Shown one piece after another: positions 8,630 through 17,586 of a stretch of 64,000 nucleotides of DNA (its first letter is position 1; every line of letters starts with the position of its first letter). The position numbers and the translations under genes are program-made. The stretch is from Mycolicibacterium diernhoferi (GTDB lineage: Bacteria; Actinomycetota; Actinomycetes; Mycobacteriales; Mycobacteriaceae), in the NCBI RefSeq assembly GCF_019456655.1, contig NZ_CP080332.1:1364001-1428000 (forward strand), written 5' to 3'. The notes beneath the pieces are model-generated. The model had not been told where the DNA came from. It ran no database searches and saw only the letters and a program-made list of their open reading frames with translations.

Positions 8630-11600
8630 CTATTTCTGGTGCAGCACCACCTCTCTGCCCGGGGGCAGCTCACCCCGTTCGGCCGCCTCGCAATGCGCCA
8701 GGTGCAGCGTGGCGACCGGATCGCCGGGCAGCAGGTCCCGGCAGCGCTCGAAGGCCCGCCGTGCCTGCTCCACATCGCCGGTGTCGAACAGCGCGAAGGC
8801 TTCATCGAAGGCCGGCTGTGCGGCGCGCTTGGCTTCGCGCAGCGGGGCCGGGTCTTCGTCGTACACCTCGTAGACGGTCACCGGCCGGCGCCTGTTGACC
8901 ACCATCACCCGTTCCATCCGGCGGATGTGGAACAGGTCCGGCCGGGCCAGTCGCGCGTAGGTCGCATCGGAGATGAGCATCGCCGAGTCGTAACGCTTGG
9001 TGGTGCCCTCGATACGTGCGGCCAGGTTCACCGCGTCACCGATGACGCTGAGCACCATGCGGTTCACCCCGCCGACGAGCCCCAGACCGACAACACCGGT
9101 ATTGATACCGATGCCCACCCGGAACTCGTGGGACCCGTGCGCCTGCCGTTCCCGGTTGTGCTCCTGCAGCGAGCGCAGCATGCCGAGTCCGGCCCGCAGG
9201 GCGTTGTCGGGCTCCGATTCGAACACGGCCAGGATCTCGTCCCCGCGCAGATCCTGGATCACCCCGTTGCAGGCAATGATCGGCAGCTCCACGGCCCGGA
9301 AGAAGCCGGTGGCGAGATTGTTCGCCTCCGCGATGTCCATGTCCTCGAGCAGCGTGGTGTACCCGCGGATATCGGAGATGAGGACCGTCATCTCGCGTTC
9401 CACCCGACGGCCGCTTCGGACCCGGCGGATGTCGTCCAACTCCAGGATGCGCAGCAACTCGTTGGGCACGAACCGGGACTGCATGTCGAGCAGCGACTGT
9501 CGTTGCTCATCGGCGGCCCGCAGCCGCGCCTCCAGCTGGAAATTCCACAGCGGGGCGGCGCACTGGGCGCACACGAATGACACCGCCTCCTCGTGCCCGG
9601 CGGTGAACGTGTGCTCCGGATCGTCCTGCTCGGCATAGATCACACCGATCACGTTCTGCTGTAAGGAAATCGGCACCGCGAGGATCGACGGAATCTCCTG
9701 AACCGGATCGCCCGGGACCCGGACCGGAGCGCCGGTGGCGAGTACCTGGGAGATGATCTCCTCGTCGTAGGACACCGGAGTCCACGGTCCGTCGACCGCG
9801 GCGGTGACGCCGTGTTCGTGCACGGCGCGCACGCCGAGCCGGTCCGCCTCCCCGGTGAGCGCGATGATCCGGCTCGCCCCGGTCATGGCGGCGACGGTGC
9901 CCAGGGCCAGCCTGCCCAGGCCGTCGGGGGTCCGCGCCGCCGACAGGGTCCGTACCAGCTGGTGCGCGCTGACCGGGTCGATGCCGGTCCCTTCGTCCTG
10001 CACCAGATCCCGGCTGAGCAGCCAGGGATGGGCGTGGGCGAGTCGATCGGTGCGGACCGTCATGCCGATGCCCAGGAAACCCTGATACGCGGCCCGGAGC
10101 ATGTGCTGGTGCAGTCTGGTCCGGCCGGTCTCGGCGTACAGGATGGCCGCCTCTTCGTATGCGCTCGCGGCGATCAGTGGAAGCTGGTGCGTCTCAGCCA
10201 GTTCGATCGCCTGCTCGAGGAAGCGTTCGGCCTTGCGGTGCTCCTTGCGTGCCCGCGCCCATGCTCCCTCGATCAACGCGTACGGCGCAGCGTAGTTCGC
10301 CGGTGAGTCCGCTGCCCATTTGCGGTGCAGGGCAAGGGCGGTGCGGACCGCTCGCTTGGTGGACCGTTCATCGGGCGCGGCGTGGATCCTGCTCAGCGCG
10401 CACTTCATATGGATGAGCTGCATGACCGGGTTACCGTCCATACCGGCGATCTGCTCCATGGCCTCATCGACCACGGTGAGCGCCCCGGCATAGTCACCCG
10501 ACCAGAAGTGCAGGCCGAGTTTCATGGTGGCCGCCACGCTGAGTGCCACGCCGTCGCTTTCCAGGCGGGCGGCGGGTACCACCTCCCGTTCGTCGTAGCC
10601 GCTTTCCCCGGCGAGCAGATAGGCGTCCTCGCTGCGGCCCATCAGATTGAGGCAGATCTGTTGGACGGCCTGACACAGCGTCGCCGGCGTCGGTTGGGAA
10701 CGGATACCGGGGATCACCGCCTGGGCGAGCGCGTCGATCTCGGTGAGCGGTCGGCCCAACCAGAAGGACTGCGACAGCAGTGCCGCCGCCTGGTACCCGG
10801 CGAATTCCTGGTCACCCTGGTCGAGGGCGTGGCCGATCGCGTCGTGCAGCCGGTTCAGGTTCTCTCGGACCGGCTCCTTCCAGTGCCGGATGAAGTGCAG
10901 GTAGATGAACAACGTGTGCGGATGTGCTTCGCGGAACTCCTCGCGCTCGGCAAGCGCCAAGGCCACTTCACCGAAGCGTTGACTACCGGTGCGGTCCCCG
11001 GTGAACACCAGCACGATCGCGTAGTTGGCCAGCATGATCGGCGAGGCCGGGGTGTGCCCGTGGGCCAGGGTGAGGTCGAGCTGCTTGCGCACCAGGATCG
11101 GGGCGTAGTTCGGCTGGATGCTGTAGCAGACGTGAAAGAGCTCACCCAGGATGCGCTGAATCTCGATGACCCGGCGGTCCTCGCAGTAGGTCAGCTCGAG
11201 GAGCCGCTCGTTGCTCCACTGCCGCACGGTGAGCTTCATGTTCGCCACCGCGAGCACCATCCGCGGCTTGCCCGGGTCGCGCGGGAGCGGTTCGCCCAGT
11301 TGCTCCAGCGCCTGCAGCCCGGTCTCCAGGGCGTCCTGGGGTCGGTTCTGCGCGATCCGGCCCTTGATCCGGAGGAAGGCCAACCGGGCCCGATCGGCCG
11401 GGTCGTGCAACACTTCCTCACCCTCGTCGAGCAGGCTGTGCAGGGCGGGCACATCGCAGACCAGCAGGGCTGCCTCGGTCGCGTCGAGGTGCAGCTCCCG
11501 GCTCTGCTCGAACGACGTCGTCCAGCGCTGCTCGCCCAAGAGGTCCAGCGCGTTGCGGCAGTAGTCGAGGGCGAGCGGGAAGGACGCCTGGGCCCGGGCC

Positions 11601-12943
11601 TGGCGTGCCGCGCGGCGTAGGACGTCGACGAACCGGGCACGCTCTCCGGCCTCGAGGAGCCCGCGCCCGCCGATGCCGAGGTGCCGTGCGGCTTCGAAGA
11701 GCCGGTCCTCGCCGAGGGTCACCAGGCGGCGGCCGAGGCGGAGATGGGTGCGGCGCGCGTCCTCGTCGGACAGGCCGTGCCGCGCGGCTTCGGCCACCCG
11801 GTCGTGGCTGAACCGGTAGCGCGCCTGACGGCTGATGGCATTGGAGATCCGCTGACCGGAGCGGTCCAGCGCTTCCAGCAGGCGCAGTTCCTGGGCCGCC
11901 CACAGTGCCTGCGCCACCACGTCGGCGGGCTGGTTTGCTGCGGTGACGGCGTCGTCGAGGTCGAACTCGCTGCCGATGCAGGTCAACGACCGCAGGACGG
12001 CTCGATGCGCAGGGTCGAGTTGGTCGAGGTAGCGGCCCATCGACTCGGCGGCCGATGCGCTGACCTCCAGCGCGGCGAGCGCGCGCAGATCCCACTCGGG
12101 CGGTCTGCCCGGCCCCACCGGTGCCAGCGCACCCACCTGCTGCGCCCGATACAGCAGCTGACGGATCTGAAACGGGTTGCCCTCGGTCCGGTGGTGAAAC
12201 TCGGTCGCCACGTCGGCCAACTCGACGGTGTGGCCGCTGACCGTGGCGAGGAGCTCCTCGATGTCCGGGCGGGAGAGCGGCTGCAGATGCATCTCCTGCA
12301 GGTTGGGGGAGGTGAAACCGGCTGTCTGCGCGTCGAATTCGCCGGCCCGGTGGGCGCCGAGGACCAGGACGTTGCGCGGGGACACCGTCAGCAGTTCCGA
12401 CAGCAGTAACAGGGTGTCGCGGTCGGCCCACTGCAGATCGTCGACGGCGAGCACGACCGGCCGGAAGAGCGCGGTCTCGGAGAGCAGGCGGATCACCGCG
12501 CGATGCAGTCGGCGGCGGGAGTCGGCGGCGTTCAGTTCGGTGACGCGCGGAGACGGACCGAGGACGGTCGTCAGGTCGGGCACGAGTTGCACGAGCACGC
12601 CGGGCAGCGTCGCCATCCCGGTGTGCAGCCCGTCGCGCCACCGGTCCCGCTCGGCCGCCGGGGCTGCGTCCATGGTGTGCACGAGCGCGCCGAGCGCGTC
12701 CCGCAGCGCGGAGTAGGGTGCCGGCGCGCGGTCTCGGCACCGTCCGTAGCCGAAGACGCCGTTGCGGTCGGCGACTTCACGGCCGAATGTCTGGACCAGA
12801 GTCGACTTCCCGACGCCGGGTACGCCGCTGAGCAAGACGCATGCCCCGTCACGGCCCGCCGCGTCGACGGCCGCTCGCAACTCTGCGAGTTCGCGCTTGC
12901 GGTTGACCACCCGGCCGTCGAAGTCGTATAGCGAGGTCGTCAT
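8630..12943 (-). CDS. AAA-TPR-GAF class III adenylate/guanylate cyclase
   Basis: About 1437-residue cytoplasmic signalling protein. An N-terminal STAND/AAA-type ATPase (P-loop GVPGVGKST at 40-48, Walker B-like VVLAVDDLQWAD) is followed by a long TPR-like helical region, a GAF-type sensor, and a C-terminal class III nucleotide cyclase. The cyclase has the metal-binding segment VLISDIRGYTTLLED, a second DLRGDEILAVF, and VGIGINTG with IGDAVNLAARIEG. It should convert ATP (or GTP) to a cyclic nucleotide in response to ligand or protein signals; ATP versus GTP specificity is not certain. The start is ATG 12943 with GGAG 9 nt upstream; ATG 12964 is also in frame. It lies 87 bp upstream of the isoprenoid operon on the same strand. 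Confidence 0.88.
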   Translation of the reverse strand: MTTSLYDFDGRVVNRKRELAELRAAVDAAGRDGACVLLSGVPGVGKSTLVQTFGREVADRNGVFGYGRCRDRAPAPYSALRDALGALVHTMDAAPAAERDRWRDGLHTGMATLPGVLVQLVPDLTTVLGPSPRVTELNAADSRRRLHRAVIRLLSETALFRPVVLAVDDLQWADRDTLLLLSELLTVSPRNVLVLGAHRAGEFDAQTAGFTSPNLQEMHLQPLSRPDIEELLATVSGHTVELADVATEFHHRTEGNPFQIRQLLYRAQQVGALAPVGPGRPPEWDLRALAALEVSASAAESMGRYLDQLDPAHRAVLRSLTCIGSEFDLDDAVTAANQPADVVAQALWAAQELRLLEALDRSGQRISNAISRQARYRFSHDRVAEAARHGLSDEDARRTHLRLGRRLVTLGEDRLFEAARHLGIGGRGLLEAGERARFVDVLRRAARQARAQASFPLALDYCRNALDLLGEQRWTTSFEQSRELHLDATEAALLVCDVPALHSLLDEGEEVLHDPADRARLAFLRIKGRIAQNRPQDALETGLQALEQLGEPLPRDPGKPRMVLAVANMKLTVRQWSNERLLELTYCEDRRVIEIQRILGELFHVCYSIQPNYAPILVRKQLDLTLAHGHTPASPIMLANYAIVLVFTGDRTGSQRFGEVALALAEREEFREAHPHTLFIYLHFIRHWKEPVRENLNRLHDAIGHALDQGDQEFAGYQAAALLSQSFWLGRPLTEIDALAQAVIPGIRSQPTPATLCQAVQQICLNLMGRSEDAYLLAGESGYDEREVVPAARLESDGVALSVAATMKLGLHFWSGDYAGALTVVDEAMEQIAGMDGNPVMQLIHMKCALSRIHAAPDERSTKRAVRTALALHRKWAADSPANYAAPYALIEGAWARARKEHRKAERFLEQAIELAETHQLPLIAASAYEEAAILYAETGRTRLHQHMLRAAYQGFLGIGMTVRTDRLAHAHPWLLSRDLVQDEGTGIDPVSAHQLVRTLSAARTPDGLGRLALGTVAAMTGASRIIALTGEADRLGVRAVHEHGVTAAVDGPWTPVSYDEEIISQVLATGAPVRVPGDPVQEIPSILAVPISLQQNVIGVIYAEQDDPEHTFTAGHEEAVSFVCAQCAAPLWNFQLEARLRAADEQRQSLLDMQSRFVPNELLRILELDDIRRVRSGRRVEREMTVLISDIRGYTTLLEDMDIAEANNLATGFFRAVELPIIACNGVIQDLRGDEILAVFESEPDNALRAGLGMLRSLQEHNRERQAHGSHEFRVGIGINTGVVGLGLVGGVNRMVLSVIGDAVNLAARIEGTTKRYDSAMLISDATYARLARPDLFHIRRMERVMVVNRRRPVTVYEVYDEDPAPLREAKRAAQPAFDEAFALFDTGDVEQARRAFERCRDLLPGDPVATLHLAHCEAAERGELPPGREVVLHQK

Positions 12944-13471
12944 GTGCGGCGTCTCCGCCTGCATCGACCGGACGGCGACCGAAGGACGGGAACGGTCGGC
13001 CGCCTCGTCCGATCGTCCCGCACGGATACCGATATCGGGCCCATGACCTGACCGAATCTCCTCACGACCGCCGCAGCACGGGTGTACGTCTCAAGATCGA
13101 GATGTGCCGAAGCTTAACCCCGATCGGGTGACGACGGACATTCTGGGAAGCCTCCCGCTCCGATATCAAGATCGCGGTATGGACTCGCGGCTAATGGATT
13201 TCGGCTCTCGACGTCGCGGACCGCCTCACCAGGACGGCTGATCGGATAGACCTTTCCTCATGCAAATAAGTTGCTGCACATAGGATTGTCCATGCTCGGG
13301 AGGGCCGTCCGCTTCGCGGGAGCAGTCCCGAGGTCGGGCGGAGTCGAGAATTTTGGGGGGCTATACGAAGGTCGACAGGTTGCTGTGAACGGTCGCCGGC
13401 GAACTCGCGTTCGGTAGCAACTGGTGCGCTGCGGACCGCTGGGCGCCGGTTAGGGTCGACTCGGGGGATAC
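12944..13471. other. 528-bp divergent intergenic region, cyclase / eccB4
   Basis: Non-coding gap between the divergent cyclase and eccB4. It holds a 10-bp palindrome CCCGATCGGG (13119-13128) and a direct repeat TCAAGATCG at 13091-13099 and 13166-13174. The eccB4 ribosome-binding site CGGGGG sits just before ATG 13472. Promoters for both directions must lie here, but I cannot assign hexamers. No RNA gene or coding frame with supporting features is evident. Confidence 0.5.
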
Positions 13472-14857
13472 ATGGTTCGGCATTCGGTGACACGACTTGA
13501 GGCCAGCGGCTACCGCTTCATCCGGCGCAGAATGGAATACGCGCTGGCCTGCCGGGACACTCGCATGCTCGACGACCCGATCCGAAGTCAGGCCATCGCA
13601 CTGACCGCGGGCGTGGTGCTGGCCGCGATCGTGCTGGCTGCCTGCGCCGTGCTGGCGTTGCTGCGGCCGCACGGAAGCCTGGGGACCGCCCCCGTCGTCA
13701 TGGTCCGCGAGTCCGGGGCGCTGTACGTCCGGGTCGGCGACACCATGCACCCGGCGCCGAACCTGGCGTCCGCCCGGCTGATCACCGGGGCGCCGGGCCT
13801 GCCGCGTCTGGTGAGCGCCCAGATGATCGCCGGCGCCAAACAGGGTCCGGCGATGGGCATCCCGGGTGCACCGGAGACCATTGCGCCCGCGCTGGAGCCG
13901 GACCGGGCCACCTGGACGGTGTGCGACGAGGCCGCCGGCCGCACCGTCGTACTCATCGGTCCGCCCGCCGATCTGCCGGTCGCCGAACCCGTCCTGGTCA
14001 CCGCGGCACAGGAGCGCGCCCCGGGTGTGTATCTGCTGCACGCCGGCAGACGCGCCGCGGTGGATCTACGCGACCACGCCGCGGTGCGCGCGTTACGCCT
14101 CGATGGTGTTGTCCCACGCACGGTTTCGGCGGCACTGCTCGATGTCCTTCCGGAGGCGCCGCCGATCGGGGCCCCACGGATTCCGGGCGCCGGCGGGCCG
14201 GGTCCCGTTGCGCTGCCCGACTTTCGGGTCGGCGAGGTCTTGCGGGTCCCGCGCGCGGAGGGCGCCGATCATTATGTAGTCCTGGCCGACGGCGTGCAGC
14301 GGGTGGGACGGGTCGCCGCCGACCTGATCCGGTTCGCCGGTACGCACGCCGACAAGTCGATCCCCGATGTGGCGGCGTCCCGGCTCGCGCCGGTGCCGGT
14401 GTTACAGACCTTGGCGGTGACCGATCTGAGCGAGACGGCTCCGGTGGGAACGACAGACGGGGTGCTGTGCGCACGCTGGCATGCACGCACAGGCACGCCG
14501 GCCCCCGACACCACCGTGCTGACCTCCGCCACGCTGCCGGCGCCGCGGTCGTTCGACCTGGCCCAGGCCGACGGCGACGGGCCGCGGATCGACGCTGTCG
14601 CCGTCCCGGCCGGGCGCAGCGCCTACGTCCGGGCTGCGGGAGTGGCCGGCGACGGTGTGACGACCGGGCCGCGGTATCTGGTGACCGGCGCCGGTGTGGC
14701 CTACGGCATCGGTGATGACCGCGACGCGGTGTCACTCGGACTGCCGCCCGCCCCGGGCGTCGCACCGTGGCCGCTGCTCGCGCTGCTACCGCGCGGCCCC
14801 GAACTCAGCGCCACCCGGGCCGCGGTCGTCCGGGACAGCCTCGGTGTGCCGTCGTGA
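13472..14857 (+). CDS. eccB4: ESX-4 secretion system protein EccB4
   Basis: Core membrane component of the ESX-4 type VII secretion system. The protein (461 aa) opens with the canonical EccB cytoplasmic segment, including SGYRFIRRRMEYALACRDTR and MLDDPIRSQ, followed by one membrane helix at about residues 41-64 and a long periplasmic region. EccB proteins form part of the EccBCDE pore complex and have a periplasmic ATPase-like fold. The start ATG has a GGGGG site 5 nt upstream. Its last 72 bp overlap the 3' end of the convergent mycP4. Its position with mycP4, eccD4 and eccC4 matches the Rv3450c-Rv3447c arrangement of M. tuberculosis. Confidence 0.93.
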   Translation: MVRHSVTRLEASGYRFIRRRMEYALACRDTRMLDDPIRSQAIALTAGVVLAAIVLAACAVLALLRPHGSLGTAPVVMVRESGALYVRVGDTMHPAPNLASARLITGAPGLPRLVSAQMIAGAKQGPAMGIPGAPETIAPALEPDRATWTVCDEAAGRTVVLIGPPADLPVAEPVLVTAAQERAPGVYLLHAGRRAAVDLRDHAAVRALRLDGVVPRTVSAALLDVLPEAPPIGAPRIPGAGGPGPVALPDFRVGEVLRVPRAEGADHYVVLADGVQRVGRVAADLIRFAGTHADKSIPDVAASRLAPVPVLQTLAVTDLSETAPVGTTDGVLCARWHARTGTPAPDTTVLTSATLPAPRSFDLAQADGDGPRIDAVAVPAGRSAYVRAAGVAGDGVTTGPRYLVTGAGVAYGIGDDRDAVSLGLPPAPGVAPWPLLALLPRGPELSATRAAVVRDSLGVPS

Positions 14858-16165
14858 TCGGCGGCGGGGCAGCAGCAACGCGGATACCGCCAGCACCGCG
14901 CAGGCCGCCGCGCCGGTCAGCGCGAACCGGCCCGGACGGCCGTCGGCCACCCTCGCCGGCGACGGCGCCGGCGAGCGCTGCGCCCCTGCCGGCGCCGGCG
15001 CACCGATTCCCCGCACGGCCGCCAGCACATCGACCACACCGTGGCCCACCAGGGGGTTCCAGCCGGACGCCGGTCGACGGGCGGTGCTCTCGATCCGGTG
15101 CATCACCTGCCGCGCGGTCAAGGCCGGGGCGGCAGCGCGAATCAGCGCGGCGATCCCCGCCACGACCGGCGCGGCGTAGCTGGTGCCGGAGATGGGCGCC
15201 GGTTGCCCGGGGCCGGGCATGGTGTCGACCAGACCCTCGCCGGTCGCGGCCAGCGAGGTCACCGCCTCACCCGGCGCCGCCACATCCACCCACGGCCCGG
15301 CCAGACTGAACGCCGACGGCGCGCCATCGGCATCCACCGACCCGACCGTCAGGACGTAATCGTCGTACCAACTCGGGCTCGCGACCACCTCGACACCGTC
15401 CCAGTCGGGTTGAGCGGGCGCCGCCGGGTCGGGCGGCGGATTCTGGCTCGGGCAGGTGCCCCGGCCGCCCACGTTGCCCGCCGCGGCGACCACGACCGCG
15501 TTCCGGACGTCCACCGCATAGGCCAGGGCCGCGCCGAGTGCCCGGTCGTCGAGCGTATCGGCCACCCCGAGACAGGCGACCGACGATATGTTGATCACCG
15601 TCGCGCCCTGGTCGGCGGCGGCGCGCACCGCGGCGGCCAGCGATTCCACGTCACCGACCCCGCTGCCCCCGTACCCATCCGTGACGCGGAACTTCATGCT
15701 GGACTGGCGAATTCCGAGAATGGTGGCGTCGGGGGCGATCCCGCTGAACCCGTCGGACGGATCCGATGCCGCCCCGATGATCCCGGCAACGATGGTGCCG
15801 TGACCGTCGCAGTCCTCGGTGCCGTCCCCGTCGGCGACATAGTCCCCGCCGGGCACCAGGTGTGGCAGCAGCCGGTGCCGTGCCACCCCGGTGTCGATGA
15901 CGGCGACGATCTGTCCGGCTCCGCGGGTGCGGACCCATGCGGCGCGCAGATCGGGTCGGTCATCACGCGGCCGCGTCTGCACAACCGGTGCCGCATCGCA
16001 TGTTTCGGACTGTGCCGTCGGGTGCCGCGGCGCGGCCGGGCCCTGCGGGGGGAGCATCCGGTTGTCGACCGGCGGCGGGGTCACCGCCGCCGCCGGGGCC
16101 GCGGTGCCGACGGGCGCACCGACGAGTGCCACCGCGGCCAGCACCCGGACGAACCGGCCCGTCAT
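14786..16165 (-). CDS. mycP4: Mycosin-4, subtilisin-like serine protease
   Basis: Membrane-anchored subtilisin-type protease of the ESX-4 system, 459 aa. A signal peptide covers about residues 1-28. The catalytic triad is visible as Asp91 (AVIDTGV), His122 (CDGHGTIVAG) and Ser329 (ISGTSYAAPVVAG), with an oxyanion Asn231 in AAAGN. A C-terminal membrane helix (ALTGAAACAVLAVSALLL) is followed by basic residues, the normal mycosin topology with the protease in the periplasm. It starts 4 nt inside the end of eccD4 (ATGA), so the two are co-translated. The 3' end runs 72 bp into eccB4 on the other strand. Confidence 0.93.
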   Translation of the reverse strand: MTGRFVRVLAAVALVGAPVGTAAPAAAVTPPPVDNRMLPPQGPAAPRHPTAQSETCDAAPVVQTRPRDDRPDLRAAWVRTRGAGQIVAVIDTGVARHRLLPHLVPGGDYVADGDGTEDCDGHGTIVAGIIGAASDPSDGFSGIAPDATILGIRQSSMKFRVTDGYGGSGVGDVESLAAAVRAAADQGATVINISSVACLGVADTLDDRALGAALAYAVDVRNAVVVAAAGNVGGRGTCPSQNPPPDPAAPAQPDWDGVEVVASPSWYDDYVLTVGSVDADGAPSAFSLAGPWVDVAAPGEAVTSLAATGEGLVDTMPGPGQPAPISGTSYAAPVVAGIAALIRAAAPALTARQVMHRIESTARRPASGWNPLVGHGVVDVLAAVRGIGAPAPAGAQRSPAPSPARVADGRPGRFALTGAAACAVLAVSALLLPRRRSRRHTEAVPDDRGPGGAEFGAAR

Positions 16166-17478
16166 CCGAGGCTCAACGATCGGACCACCTGATAGATCCC
16201 CGCCACCCAGCAGGCCAGCGGCACCACGGCGGCGATCAGCAGGTATTCGGCGATGTCCGCGGTGCGCGACCAGGACGGCGCACGGTGGGCCCGGCCGGCG
16301 TGCCACCACCCCGCCAGCGCCACGGCCGGCACCGCGGCCGGCCCGCCGTAGCGCGGCGCCGACACCGTTGCCAGCGCGACCGTGACGGTGGCACCCACCA
16401 GAGCGCACCAGCCCGCGGCGGCCCGGCAGGTGCGGTCGGCGTAGAAGCGCACCCGCAGCAACAGCAACGCCGAGATCACTGCGGCCAGTGCGGCACCCTG
16501 CGGCCACGACGGTGAGCCCGCGCTGTCCACCGCGACCATCCCGACCGCGAGAGTGGCGGCCACCGCGCTGCCGCCCACCAGCCCGGTGAACACCGCTCGG
16601 CAGCGAACGGCCGTCTCATCCGAGACCGGTCCGGTGTCATCGCTGCGCCCCGGCAACCTCGGCCGCGGCCCGGCAATGCCGATGGCGATACGCCCCGCAG
16701 CGCTCGACATCCCCAGGGCCAGCACGCCCAACACCGCGCCCTGCGCGCCGGGCCCGGCCGGCAGGAGCAGCGCCGGCGCACTCACCGCCGTGAGCAGCGC
16801 GAGAGCGGTCGCGGTGGCGGTGAAGAACCGCGTATCGGCGCCGCCGGCCCGCAGCAGCCACATCGACGCGGCGCACCCCGTCGCCGCTCCGAGCACGACG
16901 CCGGGCATCCCCGCGGGGCCGGGCACCGCGAGAAATCCGGCGACCCAAGTGAATCCGATGGCAGCGGCCTGAAGGGCCAGCCGCATCGCGGTGTCTGCGC
17001 GGCGTGCGATCAGCACGCAGCCGGCGGCGGCCGCCACGGCGAGGGCGGGCGCAACCGGCGTCGGGGCGGCGGCGCCGGAGTATCCGAGCGCGGCCACGGC
17101 CACCGCGCAGGCACCCGCCCAGGCCCCGGCCGGCACCGTCGGTGGCTCGGGGCGGGCATCGGCGGCGGCCACCGTGCGGAACACGTCGCGCGGCAGCGGC
17201 CCGGGTGGCGGGCCCGTCACCGCGGAGAGCACGATGACGTCCCCGTCGACGATCCCGATCTCCTGTAGTGACAGCGACTCGTCACACCGCCCGCCGCAGA
17301 TGCGGTCCAACCGCCAACCCTGGGTCGCCGCATCCGGGGAAGGGTCACCGTCTCCGGTGACGAGACCGACGATGTCGGGCAACAGCACCCCGAGTGCCGC
17401 GTGCCGGGGCAACGCGACGTCGATGGCCCGTGCCGCATCGGCACACTGAATCGAGATCCGGCACAACGGATCGTCCAC
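16162..17478 (-). CDS. eccD4: ESX-4 integral membrane protein EccD4
   Basis: Multi-spanning membrane subunit that lines the ESX-4 translocation channel. About 438 residues: an N-terminal ubiquitin-like cytoplasmic domain (CRISIQCADAARAIDVALPR ... GRCDESLSLQEIGIVDGDVI) followed by roughly 11 hydrophobic helices to the C-terminus. The start is GTG 17478, preceded by AGGGGG with an 8-nt spacer; an in-frame GTG at 17487 is the alternative. It diverges from eccC4 across about 108 bp and overlaps mycP4 by 4 nt. It is somewhat shorter than the M. tuberculosis protein. Confidence 0.92.
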   Translation of the reverse strand: MDDPLCRISIQCADAARAIDVALPRHAALGVLLPDIVGLVTGDGDPSPDAATQGWRLDRICGGRCDESLSLQEIGIVDGDVIVLSAVTGPPPGPLPRDVFRTVAAADARPEPPTVPAGAWAGACAVAVAALGYSGAAAPTPVAPALAVAAAAGCVLIARRADTAMRLALQAAAIGFTWVAGFLAVPGPAGMPGVVLGAATGCAASMWLLRAGGADTRFFTATATALALLTAVSAPALLLPAGPGAQGAVLGVLALGMSSAAGRIAIGIAGPRPRLPGRSDDTGPVSDETAVRCRAVFTGLVGGSAVAATLAVGMVAVDSAGSPSWPQGAALAAVISALLLLRVRFYADRTCRAAAGWCALVGATVTVALATVSAPRYGGPAAVPAVALAGWWHAGRAHRAPSWSRTADIAEYLLIAAVVPLACWVAGIYQVVRSLSLG

Positions 17479-17586
17479 CCCCGGCACCCCCTGAAAAGCT
17501 CCCGGGATCACGGTAACCGCGCCACCGATCGCCCTTGCGCACCAAATCGGGTGGAACCGCAGCCCGCTCCGTCCCGTCTGAACAAC
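17479..17586. promoter_or_regulatory. Divergent promoter region eccD4 / eccC4
   Basis: 108-bp gap between the divergent ESX-4 units. It carries the eccD4 ribosome-binding site (AGGGGG on the minus strand, about 17487-17492). Promoters for both units are expected here or overlapping the 5' coding ends; no hexamer pair was assigned. Confidence 0.4.

Noticed and set aside
10325..11620. Long plus-strand frame inside the cyclase gene (431 codons)
   Set aside because: Composition is typical of antisense shadow frames; the cyclase reading has clear motifs throughout.
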